64,000 bases of DNA from Saprospiraceae bacterium (GTDB lineage: Bacteria > Bacteroidota > Bacteroidia > Chitinophagales > Saprospiraceae). Positions 28,301 through 36,659 of the stretch are shown piece by piece. The translations under genes were made by a program, and so were the position numbers. Below the pieces are notes generated by a model. That model was not told the origin of the DNA. It searched no databases and saw only the letters and a program-made list of their open reading frames with translations. Each line of letters opens with the position of its first letter. Position 1 is the first letter of the stretch. Location of the stretch: the NCBI GenBank assembly GCA_020850225.1, contig JADZFD010000007.1:1-64000 (forward strand), given 5' to 3'.

Positions 28301-29079
28301 AGCAGAGGGTATTGGCAAATGTGGCATCACCATTGAACACATATAAGATATTTGACAATCTTGATTTTGGAACGGTTAAAGGTTTTTCATTTACACTTGA
28401 CAGAAGAAGAACCAATAATCTGGAACTTTCAGCAACATATACCTTACAGTTTGCTGACGGATCAGGTAGTGATGCAAACTCATCTAGTGGTATCAATACA
28501 CGGGGTCCTATCAGAAACCTGATCCCGCTTTCATTTGATGAGCGTCACAGAATCACAGCTGTTATTGATTACAGATACGGATCAGGTAAATCTTATGACG
28601 GACCAAGAATAGGTAATGTTAATATATTAGAAGATTTCGGAGTTAACATTACATCGTTCTTAGTATCCGGTCAACCATATACTAAAAACTCAGACCCAGC
28701 ATCATTCGGCGGCGTTGGTTATGCTGGTTCTATCAATGGTGCCAGATTACCATGGAATTTTACAACTGATCTGAATGTTCAGAAGAGATTTCCAATAACC
28801 ATCAGCAGTGAATCCAATAAAAAAATGTGGTTCAATGCATACTTCAGAGTCCAGAACCTATTCAATACCAAGAATATAGTTAATGTATACAAATTCTCTA
28901 ATGATGCTGAAAATGACGGATATCTGCAATCCAGTTTTGGTCAGGACAGAATCAAAGGCGTACAGGATACAGGAAGAGATGTTGAAGCATTCTTAGATGC
29001 TTATGGATGGAGATTGCTTGCTCCAGGTAACTATACGTTGCCAAGGAGGATTTACTTAGGTGTTATTTTAGACTTTTAA
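25381..29079 (+). CDS. TonB-dependent outer-membrane receptor
   Basis: A 1232-residue TonB-dependent receptor. Signal peptide to about residue 20 (GLVAQ), a carboxypeptidase-regulatory-like domain (about 22-105, TTIEGKVKDVETGEPI, then LDGNYFISNVQPGTYEM), plug (about 125-235, with GVVTAEKIRAL-like AVVTAEKIRAL, GGDISVRGSRSNETVYFLDG and GGIEASYGDVTGGIISV), then a 22-strand barrel ending in YLGVILDF. It is not a SusC type: the SusC TonB-box layout and a SusD gene are absent. It is the first gene of a three-gene block with a large secreted protein (34 bp downstream) and a PorV/PorQ barrel. The ligand is unknown; such receptors may also act as outer-membrane partners of exported proteins (inference from gene order). 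Confidence 0.92.
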   Translation: MNRLLLLFGFILVSCAGLVAQTTIEGKVKDVETGEPIVLGAVSLFRNGVLIVGTETDLDGNYFISNVQPGTYEMEASYIGYASQRLTGIVIQAGKTNRINFGISDDAQLLDLGVEIKAYKVPLIEIDNTTQGAVVTAEKIRALPTKQINAIAATAAGISSRDGGDISVRGSRSNETVYFLDGVRVSGNLIPQSEIEQLQVVVGGIEASYGDVTGGIISVTSRGPSDKVNGSVEVEKSLDGFGYNLVSGNISGPILRNSKGQSILGYRFSGQYRNVTDNSPSSIGVWRAPESLVRELEQNPVYSIGSSRFPSLETKHTSDLGSPFKARPNDENIDLDLTGRLDIKLSDNINIQLSGNYNDKKDRFTPGSSGVSGSGSSWALLNWVNNPYQYSNTYRGNFRLTHKIGRQSGDGEEKTFNGIRNFSYTVILGYQKGKSRAEDFRHKDRLFDYGYFGKTERTWDPIYGFFDEVRNIEVDGVVQQYFAGLLGYRETIGDYTLNPTINPILGSYNAINGVNVNGLLDQNINSAWNNLFANVGQVYNNFSKSENDRYSLNLTTGFDLFPGGSEKGRHNIQLGFLYEQSINRNWSISPFDLWNVADLQANGHINGVDTSSVLGFSTQNIPGVGPISVPVYETFLNINTDNKFYRSVRNVTNQSDHDYVNVWSLDPSQLSLNMFSASELINRQGLIGYSGYDYLGNKLGTDVRFDDFFTSRDADNRRTFVVAPQQPIYGAVFLQDKFSFKDIIFRLGVRMDYYDANTKVMRDPYALYEIETAKSYYDRTGLSQPASVGNDYNVYIESEENPTIKAFRKGDQWFLPNGTAVSGGNVIYQGGLVYPSYAGISKETGRQERQLNIQSSGPDELGRVYKSEYSFVDYKPQINFMPRLAFSFPISDDAGFFAHYDVLYQRPPSNSFSSALDFYFWEDIARINGGGPMDNPNLKPVRTVDYEAGFQQKLSEVMAFKMSAYYKEMKDLIQQRVLANVASPLNTYKIFDNLDFGTVKGFSFTLDRRRTNNLELSATYTLQFADGSGSDANSSSGINTRGPIRNLIPLSFDERHRITAVIDYRYGSGKSYDGPRIGNVNILEDFGVNITSFLVSGQPYTKNSDPASFGGVGYAGSINGARLPWNFTTDLNVQKRFPITISSESNKKMWFNAYFRVQNLFNTKNIVNVYKFSNDAENDGYLQSSFGQDRIKGVQDTGRDVEAFLDAYGWRLLAPGNYTLPRRIYLGVILDF

Positions 29080-29113
29080 TATATTAATTATAGAACATTT
29101 TAAAAATAAACAG

Positions 29114-32100
29114 ATGAATATCAATAAAATATTCTTTTCAGCTGTCTTTGTAATGTTGCTGTTGTCTTTGGATATAAGTGCCAAAAATCCGGATACAACT
29201 AAAAATCCACCGGCGGCTCCTGCTACTGCTACAAGCTGGAGAGCATCATGTACCCGTCCGACAAAGCAGATAGAATTAGAGATTAACAATGTACGTGCCA
29301 GGTTGCTCACAAGTGGTAACTTATGGTATGATGCCAATTATATAGTACCCAAGCCGGCACCGGGTCAATTACAGGTTTCAGCATTATTTGCCGGAGGTGT
29401 TTGGATTGGAGGTGTAGATAAATCCCGAAACATTCGGTTATCTGCAGTTACTTATAGAACTGAAGGTTTTGACTGGTTTTCAGGACCATTGGATTTAAAT
29501 GGTGCTACAGAAAAAGAAGTGTGTGATGCCTGGGATAGATTTTTCACTATGAACGGTACATCTGCACTGGCACATGCCAATAAGGTGATAAAGTCATTGG
29601 AAACAGGAGTTGCTATAGAGTGTGATTCAGTTCCTGAAGACATTCTGTACTGGCCGGGTCAGGGAAATCCACACTGGAGAAAGAAATACCCTTTTACCTT
29701 ACCAGATCAGCCATTGGGAAGTTTCTGGGATCATGATGAAAATGGTATTTATGATCCATGTGGTGGTGATTTTCCGATTATTGATATTCGAGGGTGTGAA
29801 CCCAATAATGTATTCGAAGCCCGCGAATTAATACCTGACAGAATGGTTTTTTGGATATATAACGATAATGGAGCAGCGCAGACATTATCCGGACCTAACA
29901 GTATTCAGATGGAAGTTCAGGTTCAGTCATTTGCATATGCAACCAATGATGAGATTAATGATATGACTTTTTACCGGTATAAACTTATCAATAAAGCAAA
30001 AGAGGATCTTATTGACTGTTACTTCTCTATGTGGGTTGACCCGGATTTAGGTTGTTATCAGGATGATAGAATAGGATGTGATGTAGAAAGATCTCTGGCA
30101 TATGTATATAATGAAGATGATATCGACGGTATAGGTGCAACCTCAGCCTGTGCAGGTACACCAACATACGGAACCAAAATACCGGTTGTGGGTATAGATT
30201 ACTTCAGAGGACCATTGGGACCACGAGTATTTAAAAGAGATGACGATGGCAATCTTATTCTTGATACGGATGGAAATCCGATTTTGTTGGAACCAGAGCC
30301 TTTTACTGGTGCTTTGGATACATTGATAGAACTGGGTATGACTTCGTTTACATATGCTGAAAATCTAAGTATCGGATCACCTGTACCTGGTACAGGCGAC
30401 CCTCAGAGAGGTCGTGAAGACGGATTTTACAATTATATAAGAGGTCTTTGGGGAGATGGAACACCGGTTACTTATGGAGGTATAGGATATAATACGGGAA
30501 GTACGGATACAATCAGATATGCTTTCCCTTCAACACCTAATGACAGAAATCCCGATGCATGGTCTATGTGTAGTGTTAATATGCCATTCGGAGACAGAAG
30601 AACCATGCAGGCAACAGGACCGCTTTTATTACAACCTGGTGCTCAGAATGAATTAATTATAGGAGTCGTTTTTGTACCTGATGTTATACACCCATGTCCG
30701 GATATTTCAAGATTAAGGGCAGCAGATGATATTGCGCAGGCACTATTCGATAACTGTTTTGATATAACAGAGGGACCGGATGCTCCGGATTTAACACCCG
30801 TAGAACTCGACAGAGAGTTGGTATTACTTTTATCCAATGAATCTTCTTCTAATAATTACAATGAAGGATATGAAGAATTGGATTTACAGGCACCAATGGA
30901 CGTTGATAATAAGTTTAAATTTGAGGGTTACCGAATTTTCCAATTGGCAAACGCTTCCATTACACCACAGGAACTTTCAGATGTTACCAAGGCTCGTGAG
31001 GTTGCTAAAGTAGATTTAAAGAACGGTATCAAAGAAATTTATACCTGGACTGGTCAACCTAATCCAATAATTCAGAATGGCCCTATTGTTTGGACACCGA
31101 CTAAAGCTGTTTCCGGTATCGATTCAGGTATTAAAAAATCATTCAGGATTACAGAAGATCAGTTTGCTTCTTCAGATAAAAGATTAATTAATCACAAACA
31201 GTATCATTTCCTTGTTTTAGCATATGCACATAATAATTGGAAAACTTTCGACATTATACAGGGAGAAGGACAAAAGAAAGGTTATCTTGAAGGTAGAAGA
31301 AATGTAAAAACGTATACATTGGTTCCAAGACCAATCGTATATGAAGAATTACAAGCAACATATGGAGATGGGCCTTTAATCACAAGAATTCAGGGAGAAG
31401 GTAACCCAGGCAAATTTTTAGATGTCAACCCTGCTTTATATGATTTAATTATTAAAAAGCAATTTGATGGAAAAATTACGTATAAAGGAGGTAGTGGTCC
31501 GATAGATGCCAAGGTAGTTGATCCATTAAAAATTAAGGATGGAAAATACCGTTTGGAGATTTTAGGTAATTTTCAGGCAAATAATCAGGGTACCTTATGT
31601 TCTTTTGATAACGATGCTTACTGGAGACTAACAGATGTCAATAAAAATGAAATCTTACTGGATAACAGAAAATTGTCTGAAGTAAAAGAGTATATCATCA
31701 ATAATTTCGGTTTCTCTGTTACAATAGAAAATTATGATGAGCCAGGCACAGCCAAAAAAGGTTCTAACGGAGCAGTAGGAGCACGTCTTGAATATAAGAA
31801 TCCGAATGCAGATCTTTGGTTTAATGGTGTTAAAGACGGTGGTATATTTGAAGCAGGAGTGCCAGGAACACGTTTCTTTGACTTTGTACGAACAGATAAG
31901 AACGATGAAAACGGAAGTTTAGCTAAAATGGGTCAGGGATTCTTCGTCCCTATACTATCTACCCGTTATGAAGATGATCCGGATGTTCCATTATATTACA
32001 GCCCGGGTCCAAAAGATGTGATGCGATTTTCAACAGCTAGTAATGTTAACTCTTTGAGATACAGGGATTTGAATAATGTAGATATAGTATTTACGAGTGA

Positions 32101-33223
32101 TAAATCAAAATGGAGTAAATGCGTTGTTGTAGAAACTGCTTCCAAAGAGATTATTGATGCGGGTGGTGTTACAATCAATGGTGCTAAAAATTTTGATCTG
32201 AGAAATAGTCCATCCATTGACGAAAACGGAAAAGAAATTTCTGATGGTACAGTTGGTTTCAGTTATTTCCCTGGTTATGCCATTGATGTAGAAACCGGAA
32301 AGCGATTGAATATTTTCTTCGGTGAAAATAGTATATTCTCAGGCGACAATGCAGAAGTTTTACAGGGTAAAAATCCTATAGGTGGTGACTTGATATTCAA
32401 TCCTTCATCACAGGCAATTATAGAAGAGTTTGTAACCAGAAATCCTAATACTGGAGAAATTCTGGGAGCAAGTGATGTAAGAGCTTTTGTTTTAGGAGCA
32501 CAGCACTATATTTATGTTACGCGAATGGAATATGACGGATGTGCAGATATTTATAACAGACTTAAATATTCGGCTTCAGGTGCGTCACCTTCTATCAATA
32601 ACAAACACAGAGTATTGTCTTCAGTTACATGGACAGCAGTACCATTGCCAACACAGATGACAACTTTGGATAAGGGACTGATACCAAATGATCTTACAGT
32701 TAAGCTTCGCGTAAACAACGGATATGGTATGTCCAAGAGATTTAGCCTGGATACAGAGAAGGGATGTCTGACAGATGGAGATTTACCGGTATATGAATTT
32801 GAATTTAAAGGTACAGAGTCCAGGCAATTGGCAACTCAGGATGAGTATGTAGGCGCATTGGCCAATGTGAATGTAGTTCCAAATCCATATTATGCATATT
32901 CATCATATGAGACATCACAATTTACCAATGTTATAAAAATAACAAACCTACCTGCTAAAGCTGTAGTAACGATTTACAGTATTGATGGTAGTTTCATCAA
33001 GCAGTATAACAGGGATGAGCGAGGTGCGATTTTATCTGGTATTAACAGACCAACATCAACTTCACAGGTTTATCCGGATTTGGATTGGGATATGAAAAAC
33101 TTCAAAGATATTCCTGTAGCGAGTGGAGTATATTTGATACATATCTCTGCTCCTGATTACGGAGAAGAGCGAACTATCAAGTGGTTTGGTATTAGTCGTA
33201 AGTTTGATCCAAGCGGATTGTAA
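29114..33223 (+). CDS. Large secreted protein with FlgD/T9SS-like C-terminal domain
   Basis: A 1369-residue exported protein of unknown function. A signal peptide (ending DISAK, about residue 24) is followed by a Pro/Ala linker and a conserved N-terminal region: ELEINNVRARLLTSGNLWYD, then LFAGGVWIGGVDKSRNIRLS, then TYRTEGFDWFSGPLD. I recall this motif series at the start of many large T9SS-associated proteins in Bacteroidota. A calcium-loop-like segment DHDENGIYDPCGGD lies near residue 210. The long middle part has no domain I can name. The last 115 residues (VNVVPNPYYAYSSYE, VVTIYSIDGSFIKQY, IPVASGVYLIHI) resemble a FlgD-Ig-like or type A sorting domain but end with an extra RKFDPSGL tail. 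Surface display or release through the T9SS is likely, assisted by the PorV-like neighbour. Confidence 0.8.
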   Translation: MNINKIFFSAVFVMLLLSLDISAKNPDTTKNPPAAPATATSWRASCTRPTKQIELEINNVRARLLTSGNLWYDANYIVPKPAPGQLQVSALFAGGVWIGGVDKSRNIRLSAVTYRTEGFDWFSGPLDLNGATEKEVCDAWDRFFTMNGTSALAHANKVIKSLETGVAIECDSVPEDILYWPGQGNPHWRKKYPFTLPDQPLGSFWDHDENGIYDPCGGDFPIIDIRGCEPNNVFEARELIPDRMVFWIYNDNGAAQTLSGPNSIQMEVQVQSFAYATNDEINDMTFYRYKLINKAKEDLIDCYFSMWVDPDLGCYQDDRIGCDVERSLAYVYNEDDIDGIGATSACAGTPTYGTKIPVVGIDYFRGPLGPRVFKRDDDGNLILDTDGNPILLEPEPFTGALDTLIELGMTSFTYAENLSIGSPVPGTGDPQRGREDGFYNYIRGLWGDGTPVTYGGIGYNTGSTDTIRYAFPSTPNDRNPDAWSMCSVNMPFGDRRTMQATGPLLLQPGAQNELIIGVVFVPDVIHPCPDISRLRAADDIAQALFDNCFDITEGPDAPDLTPVELDRELVLLLSNESSSNNYNEGYEELDLQAPMDVDNKFKFEGYRIFQLANASITPQELSDVTKAREVAKVDLKNGIKEIYTWTGQPNPIIQNGPIVWTPTKAVSGIDSGIKKSFRITEDQFASSDKRLINHKQYHFLVLAYAHNNWKTFDIIQGEGQKKGYLEGRRNVKTYTLVPRPIVYEELQATYGDGPLITRIQGEGNPGKFLDVNPALYDLIIKKQFDGKITYKGGSGPIDAKVVDPLKIKDGKYRLEILGNFQANNQGTLCSFDNDAYWRLTDVNKNEILLDNRKLSEVKEYIINNFGFSVTIENYDEPGTAKKGSNGAVGARLEYKNPNADLWFNGVKDGGIFEAGVPGTRFFDFVRTDKNDENGSLAKMGQGFFVPILSTRYEDDPDVPLYYSPGPKDVMRFSTASNVNSLRYRDLNNVDIVFTSDKSKWSKCVVVETASKEIIDAGGVTINGAKNFDLRNSPSIDENGKEISDGTVGFSYFPGYAIDVETGKRLNIFFGENSIFSGDNAEVLQGKNPIGGDLIFNPSSQAIIEEFVTRNPNTGEILGASDVRAFVLGAQHYIYVTRMEYDGCADIYNRLKYSASGASPSINNKHRVLSSVTWTAVPLPTQMTTLDKGLIPNDLTVKLRVNNGYGMSKRFSLDTEKGCLTDGDLPVYEFEFKGTESRQLATQDEYVGALANVNVVPNPYYAYSSYETSQFTNVIKITNLPAKAVVTIYSIDGSFIKQYNRDERGAILSGINRPTSTSQVYPDLDWDMKNFKDIPVASGVYLIHISAPDYGEERTIKWFGISRKFDPSGL

Positions 33224-33232
33224 TAATATAAG

Positions 33233-33269
33233 GGAAGAAGTGGACAATAATGACTTGTCTGCTTCTTCC
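33233..33269 (+). promoter_or_regulatory. Intercistronic hairpin in the secretion cassette
   Basis: GGAAGAAG at 33233-33240 pairs with CTTCTTCC at 33262-33269, with an inner GACAA/TTGTC pair (33243-33247, 33255-33259) and a seven-base loop. There is no T-run after it, so it is more likely a processing or mRNA-stability hairpin between the large secreted protein and the PorV/PorQ gene than a full terminator. Confidence 0.55.
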
Positions 33270-33298
33270 TATTAATAAAGAAAAAAAATCAAAATTTT

Positions 33299-34351
33299 AT
33301 GAAATATACATTTTACTCTGTATTAACAATATTGATTTTTGCTGGCAGTACGCTGATAGCAGGTAATCCTGACCGTCAGGGACAAGCTGGTGCCGGTGAA
33401 TTATTGATGAACCCTTGGGGAAGAAGCGCAGGACTTCATTCTATGAGTACTTCATCAGTAATGGGTGTTGAAGCTATGCGTATCAATATCGCTGGTTTGA
33501 GCCGTATTCAGAATTTAGAAATCGGAATTACAAATAATAACCTGTATTCAGGTTCAGGTCTTCAGTTGAATGCCGGTGGTATAGGTATTAAAATGGGAAA
33601 AAATGGTGCTTTGGGAATTGAATTTTCTTCACTTAACTTCGGGGATATTCCGGTAACAACAACCAATCAGCCAGCCGGTACTGGTGGCTTTTTCTCACCT
33701 AGTTTTTTCCAGTTGGGTGTTGGTTATTCCCTGACGTATGCAAATAAAATATCTGTTGGTGCCTTAGTCAGATACGTTTCTGAAGGATTACAGGACGTGT
33801 CAGCATCCGGTATCGCTATTGATGCCGGTGTACAGTATGTGACAGGCGAAAGGGATAACTTTAAATTGGGAATAGCACTAAAGAATGTGGGTACTCCAAT
33901 GGCTTTTGGAGGCGAAGGATTGACTGTCAGAAGACCCAATCCAACCCCTGATGGAGGGGTCGTATATCAGATTGCTTATGATTCAAGAGGAGCTAGTTTT
34001 GAATTACCTTCTTCATTGAATATGGGCGTTTCCTATGACTTTTATGTAGGAGAAGAGAATTATATTCGAACATTAGCTAATTTTACCTCCAATGCATTTT
34101 CCAAAGATCAGATTGGTGTAGGTGCTGAATTTTCATTCAGGGATATTTTTGCATTAAGAGGCGGGTATAAGGTAGATTTGGGTCATGGTGATATTGAAGC
34201 ACAGAGTCTGTATACCGGATTTTCAGCGGGAGCATCAGTTGAAGTACCTATCACAAAAGATGGGGGCAACAAATTAGGATTGGATTATGCGTACAGAACA
34301 ACAAATCCATTCAGAGGAACACACAACTTTACGCTCAGATTTTCATTTTAA
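33299..34351 (+). CDS. PorV/PorQ family outer-membrane protein
   Basis: A 350-residue FadL-like barrel of the PorV/PorQ family. Signal peptide to about residue 21 (STLIAG); then the family start GQAGAGELLMNPWGRSAGL and GVEAMRINIAGLSRIQNLEI (the IN-A/NPAGL motif). Strands continue through GALVRYVSEGLQDVSASGIA and IDAGVQYVTG to the final FTLRFSF. PorV is the outer-membrane shuttle that takes T9SS substrates from the translocon to the attachment complex. As third gene of the TonB receptor/secreted protein block, this one is probably dedicated to that cargo rather than being the genome's general PorV (inference). The terminator at 34401 ends the unit. Confidence 0.88.
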   Translation: MKYTFYSVLTILIFAGSTLIAGNPDRQGQAGAGELLMNPWGRSAGLHSMSTSSVMGVEAMRINIAGLSRIQNLEIGITNNNLYSGSGLQLNAGGIGIKMGKNGALGIEFSSLNFGDIPVTTTNQPAGTGGFFSPSFFQLGVGYSLTYANKISVGALVRYVSEGLQDVSASGIAIDAGVQYVTGERDNFKLGIALKNVGTPMAFGGEGLTVRRPNPTPDGGVVYQIAYDSRGASFELPSSLNMGVSYDFYVGEENYIRTLANFTSNAFSKDQIGVGAEFSFRDIFALRGGYKVDLGHGDIEAQSLYTGFSAGASVEVPITKDGGNKLGLDYAYRTTNPFRGTHNFTLRFSF

Positions 34352-34400
34352 GAAACTTTTTGACGCATTTTAGCGTTTAGTAAGAAAGTAATAAAACACA

Positions 34401-34441
34401 ACAAACGTTTTCACTTGTATAAAGTGGAAACGTTTGTTTTT
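34401..34441 (+). terminator. Terminator after the PorV/PorQ gene
   Basis: ACAAACGTTTTCACTT pairs with AAGTGGAAACGTTTGT (one T-G wobble) around a GTATA loop, stem 34401-34436, followed by T-rich sequence. It separates the secretion cassette from greA. Confidence 0.9.
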
Positions 34442-34470
34442 ATTTTATAAAAACATAAATCTATATAATA

Positions 34471-34941
34471 ATGTCTGTATCCTATATGACCCAGGAAGGG
34501 TATGATAAATTGAAATCTGATCTGGAAGATTTAAAATCCCGAGGTAGAGATGAAGTAGCCAAAGCGATTGCAGAAGCAAGGGAAAAAGGTGATTTATCGG
34601 AAAATGCAGAATATGATGCGGCCAAGAATGCGCAGGGTATGTTGGAGTTGAAGATCAATGAACTTGAAAAGGTATTTGCTACTGCCCGTATTATTGATGA
34701 AAGTCAATTGGATACATCTAAAGTAACTGTTTTGAGTAACGTGACTATAGAAAATATAAAAACCAAAGCAAAATTGTCATACAGATTAGTAGCAGAAGCA
34801 GAAGCAGATCTGAAAGCAAAAAAGATATCTGTAAAATCGCCAATAGGACAGGCATTACTGGGAAAGGAAGTGAATGAAATAGTAGACGTTGAAACACCAG
34901 CAGGTATTATTAAATTTAAAATCCTTGAAATATCATTGTAG
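34471..34941 (+). CDS. greA: Transcription elongation factor GreA
   Basis: A 156-residue factor that rescues backtracked RNA polymerase by stimulating transcript cleavage. The N-terminal coiled coil carries the acidic tip (SENAEYDAAKNAQGMLELKI, with Asp and Glu residues at about 48-52), and the C-terminal FKBP-like domain includes SVKSPIGQALLGKEVNEIVD. Length and motifs are normal. The gene ends one base before the ATG of the HIT protein gene, an order that recurs in Bacteroidota. Confidence 0.96.
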   Translation: MSVSYMTQEGYDKLKSDLEDLKSRGRDEVAKAIAEAREKGDLSENAEYDAAKNAQGMLELKINELEKVFATARIIDESQLDTSKVTVLSNVTIENIKTKAKLSYRLVAEAEADLKAKKISVKSPIGQALLGKEVNEIVDVETPAGIIKFKILEISL

Positions 34942-34942
34942 T

Positions 34943-35335
34943 ATGTCTACCATTTTCACAAAAATAATCAACAGGGAAGTACCTGCATATATTATTGCAG
35001 AGGACGAAAGATTTTTAGCCTTTTTGGATGCATTTCCTTTGGTAAAGGGACACACTTTAGTTGTACCAAAACAAGAATTGGACTACATTTTTGATATAGA
35101 AGATGATTTACTGGCAGATCTTCATATTTTTGCAAAACAGGTTGCTATTGCTATGAAGAAAGCCATTCCTTGCACCAGGATTGGAATGACTGTAATTGGG
35201 TTGGAAGTTCCACATACACATATACATCTTATTCCGATAAATCAGGTTAGTGATATGAATTTTGCAAAATCCAAAATACAACTCAGCCCTGAAGAAATGA
35301 TTTCTGTTGCCTCTGAAATTAAAGCTTACTTGTAG
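34943..35335 (+). CDS. HIT-family nucleotide hydrolase
   Basis: A 130-residue protein of the HIT (HINT/Fhit-like) family, which hydrolyses nucleoside phosphoramidates or dinucleotides. The catalytic triad motif is HTHIHLIP (about residues 92-99). MSTIFTKIINREVPAYIIAE is the standard N-terminus, so the ATG at 34943, directly after the greA stop, is taken; a longer frame begins at 34889 inside greA and is rejected. Its last codons overlap the end of the convergent lgt gene by 10 bp. Confidence 0.93.
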   Translation: MSTIFTKIINREVPAYIIAEDERFLAFLDAFPLVKGHTLVVPKQELDYIFDIEDDLLADLHIFAKQVAIAMKKAIPCTRIGMTVIGLEVPHTHIHLIPINQVSDMNFAKSKIQLSPEEMISVASEIKAYL

Positions 35336-36561
35336 TCGGATAAGGAAGCTTTATTCTTTTTAAACAGGAAAACTATACCGGCAATACCAATAAGAACGAA
35401 CAAAACAGAAATATACTGAGCCTGACTCCATTCAAGTCCAAACAACGGATATCTATCATTTACTCGGATTGTTTCAATGAAAAATCTTTCAACACCATTG
35501 ATTATCATATAAGTGAAAAACAATAATCCGGGTATTTTAAATTTATGTTTATTGAACCACAGTACTGCAAAGGCAATCAAGCTGAAGACTATTTCGTATA
35601 TAGGTGTAGGATAGACTTTAGGTGAAAGTTCATGACAGTATCTGTATCCACAGCTTTCCAAACAACTGTTTTCAATACTCATTCCTGCTGCCCTTGCCTG
35701 ATTAAATACATCCGTATCGCATCCTGCCATAAGTACTCCATCATTATTCACATTGTGCGGATAATTGTAAGACCAAATCCAATCAGGTAAAAACCACCAA
35801 TCCGGCTGAGCCGCTGCTACGATACCCCAATCTCCGTCTCCGGATAACTGACATCCGATACGGCCTACCGCATAACCTAACAGAATGCCCATACCACCGA
35901 TATCCATCATGTAAATCGGTTTAATACCAATTTTTTTAACATACCAACTGACAACGAAGAATGCGAGAATGAGTCCTCCATAAACATTAAGACCGCTACC
36001 AGAAAAAAGTGCACCTAAAGGATCCCTGAAAAAGCCGGACATATCTTCAAAAACTGAAAACAATTTACTGCCTATGACACCCGACAATCCTGCCATGATG
36101 ATTATGTCATTCGTTTTGGAAGATGGCCAATACTGAATATTTTCTGTTTTTATTTCGGGTGATGCCTTTGAATTTGTATATAAATAATATCCGGCTGTTA
36201 GTAAACCTAATAGCAATCCAATCATCCACTGACCTTCCATTGAAAAGATAAAGGAAGCAGGATCGCCTTTGAATCTGTCAAAATTTTGAATAATGAACGG
36301 TAGTTTACCGCCAATAAAAAATGAAAAAAGTGTATTTATCAATATATCCTTATTCGATAATTTCTCTGAAATACTTGAAACGATATTTTGAGGAAGTATC
36401 AGGCCTGATTTTTCTAATCTCAACAACTCTGATTTTAATAATATAGCTGTAGACATTAATGCTACAACAAGCATAAATCCAAAGGTTTTAAATATAGAAA
36501 TCCAGTTATCCGGGTGTGTGCCGAAAAGATCGTGGAAGAAATAAGATAAGTCCGGATACAT
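35326..36561 (-). CDS. lgt: Prolipoprotein diacylglyceryl transferase family protein, divergent
   Basis: A membrane enzyme of the Lgt family, which moves diacylglycerol onto the lipobox cysteine of prolipoproteins. About 411 residues with seven or more hydrophobic helices. The core motif reads GRIGCQLSGDGDWG where E. coli has GRLGNFINGELWG: the Arg is kept, the following Asn is Cys here. YPTPIYEIVFSL matches HPTQLYE. A periplasmic-side insertion with clustered cysteines (SCLESCGYRYC) is extra, and the protein is over 100 residues longer than E. coli Lgt. I recall this variant in other Bacteroidota. The ATG at 36561 (MYPDLSYFF) is preferred to one eight codons upstream. Given the lipoproteins in this window, a working Lgt is expected, but a second copy elsewhere is possible. 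Confidence 0.85.
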   Translation of the reverse strand: MYPDLSYFFHDLFGTHPDNWISIFKTFGFMLVVALMSTAILLKSELLRLEKSGLILPQNIVSSISEKLSNKDILINTLFSFFIGGKLPFIIQNFDRFKGDPASFIFSMEGQWMIGLLLGLLTAGYYLYTNSKASPEIKTENIQYWPSSKTNDIIIMAGLSGVIGSKLFSVFEDMSGFFRDPLGALFSGSGLNVYGGLILAFFVVSWYVKKIGIKPIYMMDIGGMGILLGYAVGRIGCQLSGDGDWGIVAAAQPDWWFLPDWIWSYNYPHNVNNDGVLMAGCDTDVFNQARAAGMSIENSCLESCGYRYCHELSPKVYPTPIYEIVFSLIAFAVLWFNKHKFKIPGLLFFTYMIINGVERFFIETIRVNDRYPLFGLEWSQAQYISVLFVLIGIAGIVFLFKKNKASLSDYK

Positions 36562-36659
36562 ATAAAAACATATTAATTGTAGCAAAATTATAAAAAAAAG
36601 ACATATTCGCTATTATTAGCATGGTTTTTGATTAAAATACAAATAATATAATTATAGCT

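Noticed and set aside
25381..34351. SusC/SusD-type polysaccharide utilisation locus
   Set aside because: No SusD-like lipoprotein, sulfatase or glycosidase is beside the receptor, and the GH31 enzyme 9 kb away is cytoplasmic and separately transcribed.
34889..34942. ATG start extending the HIT gene into greA
   Set aside because: It would overlap greA by 53 bp and add residues unlike the family; MSTIFTKIINREVPA at 34943 is standard.
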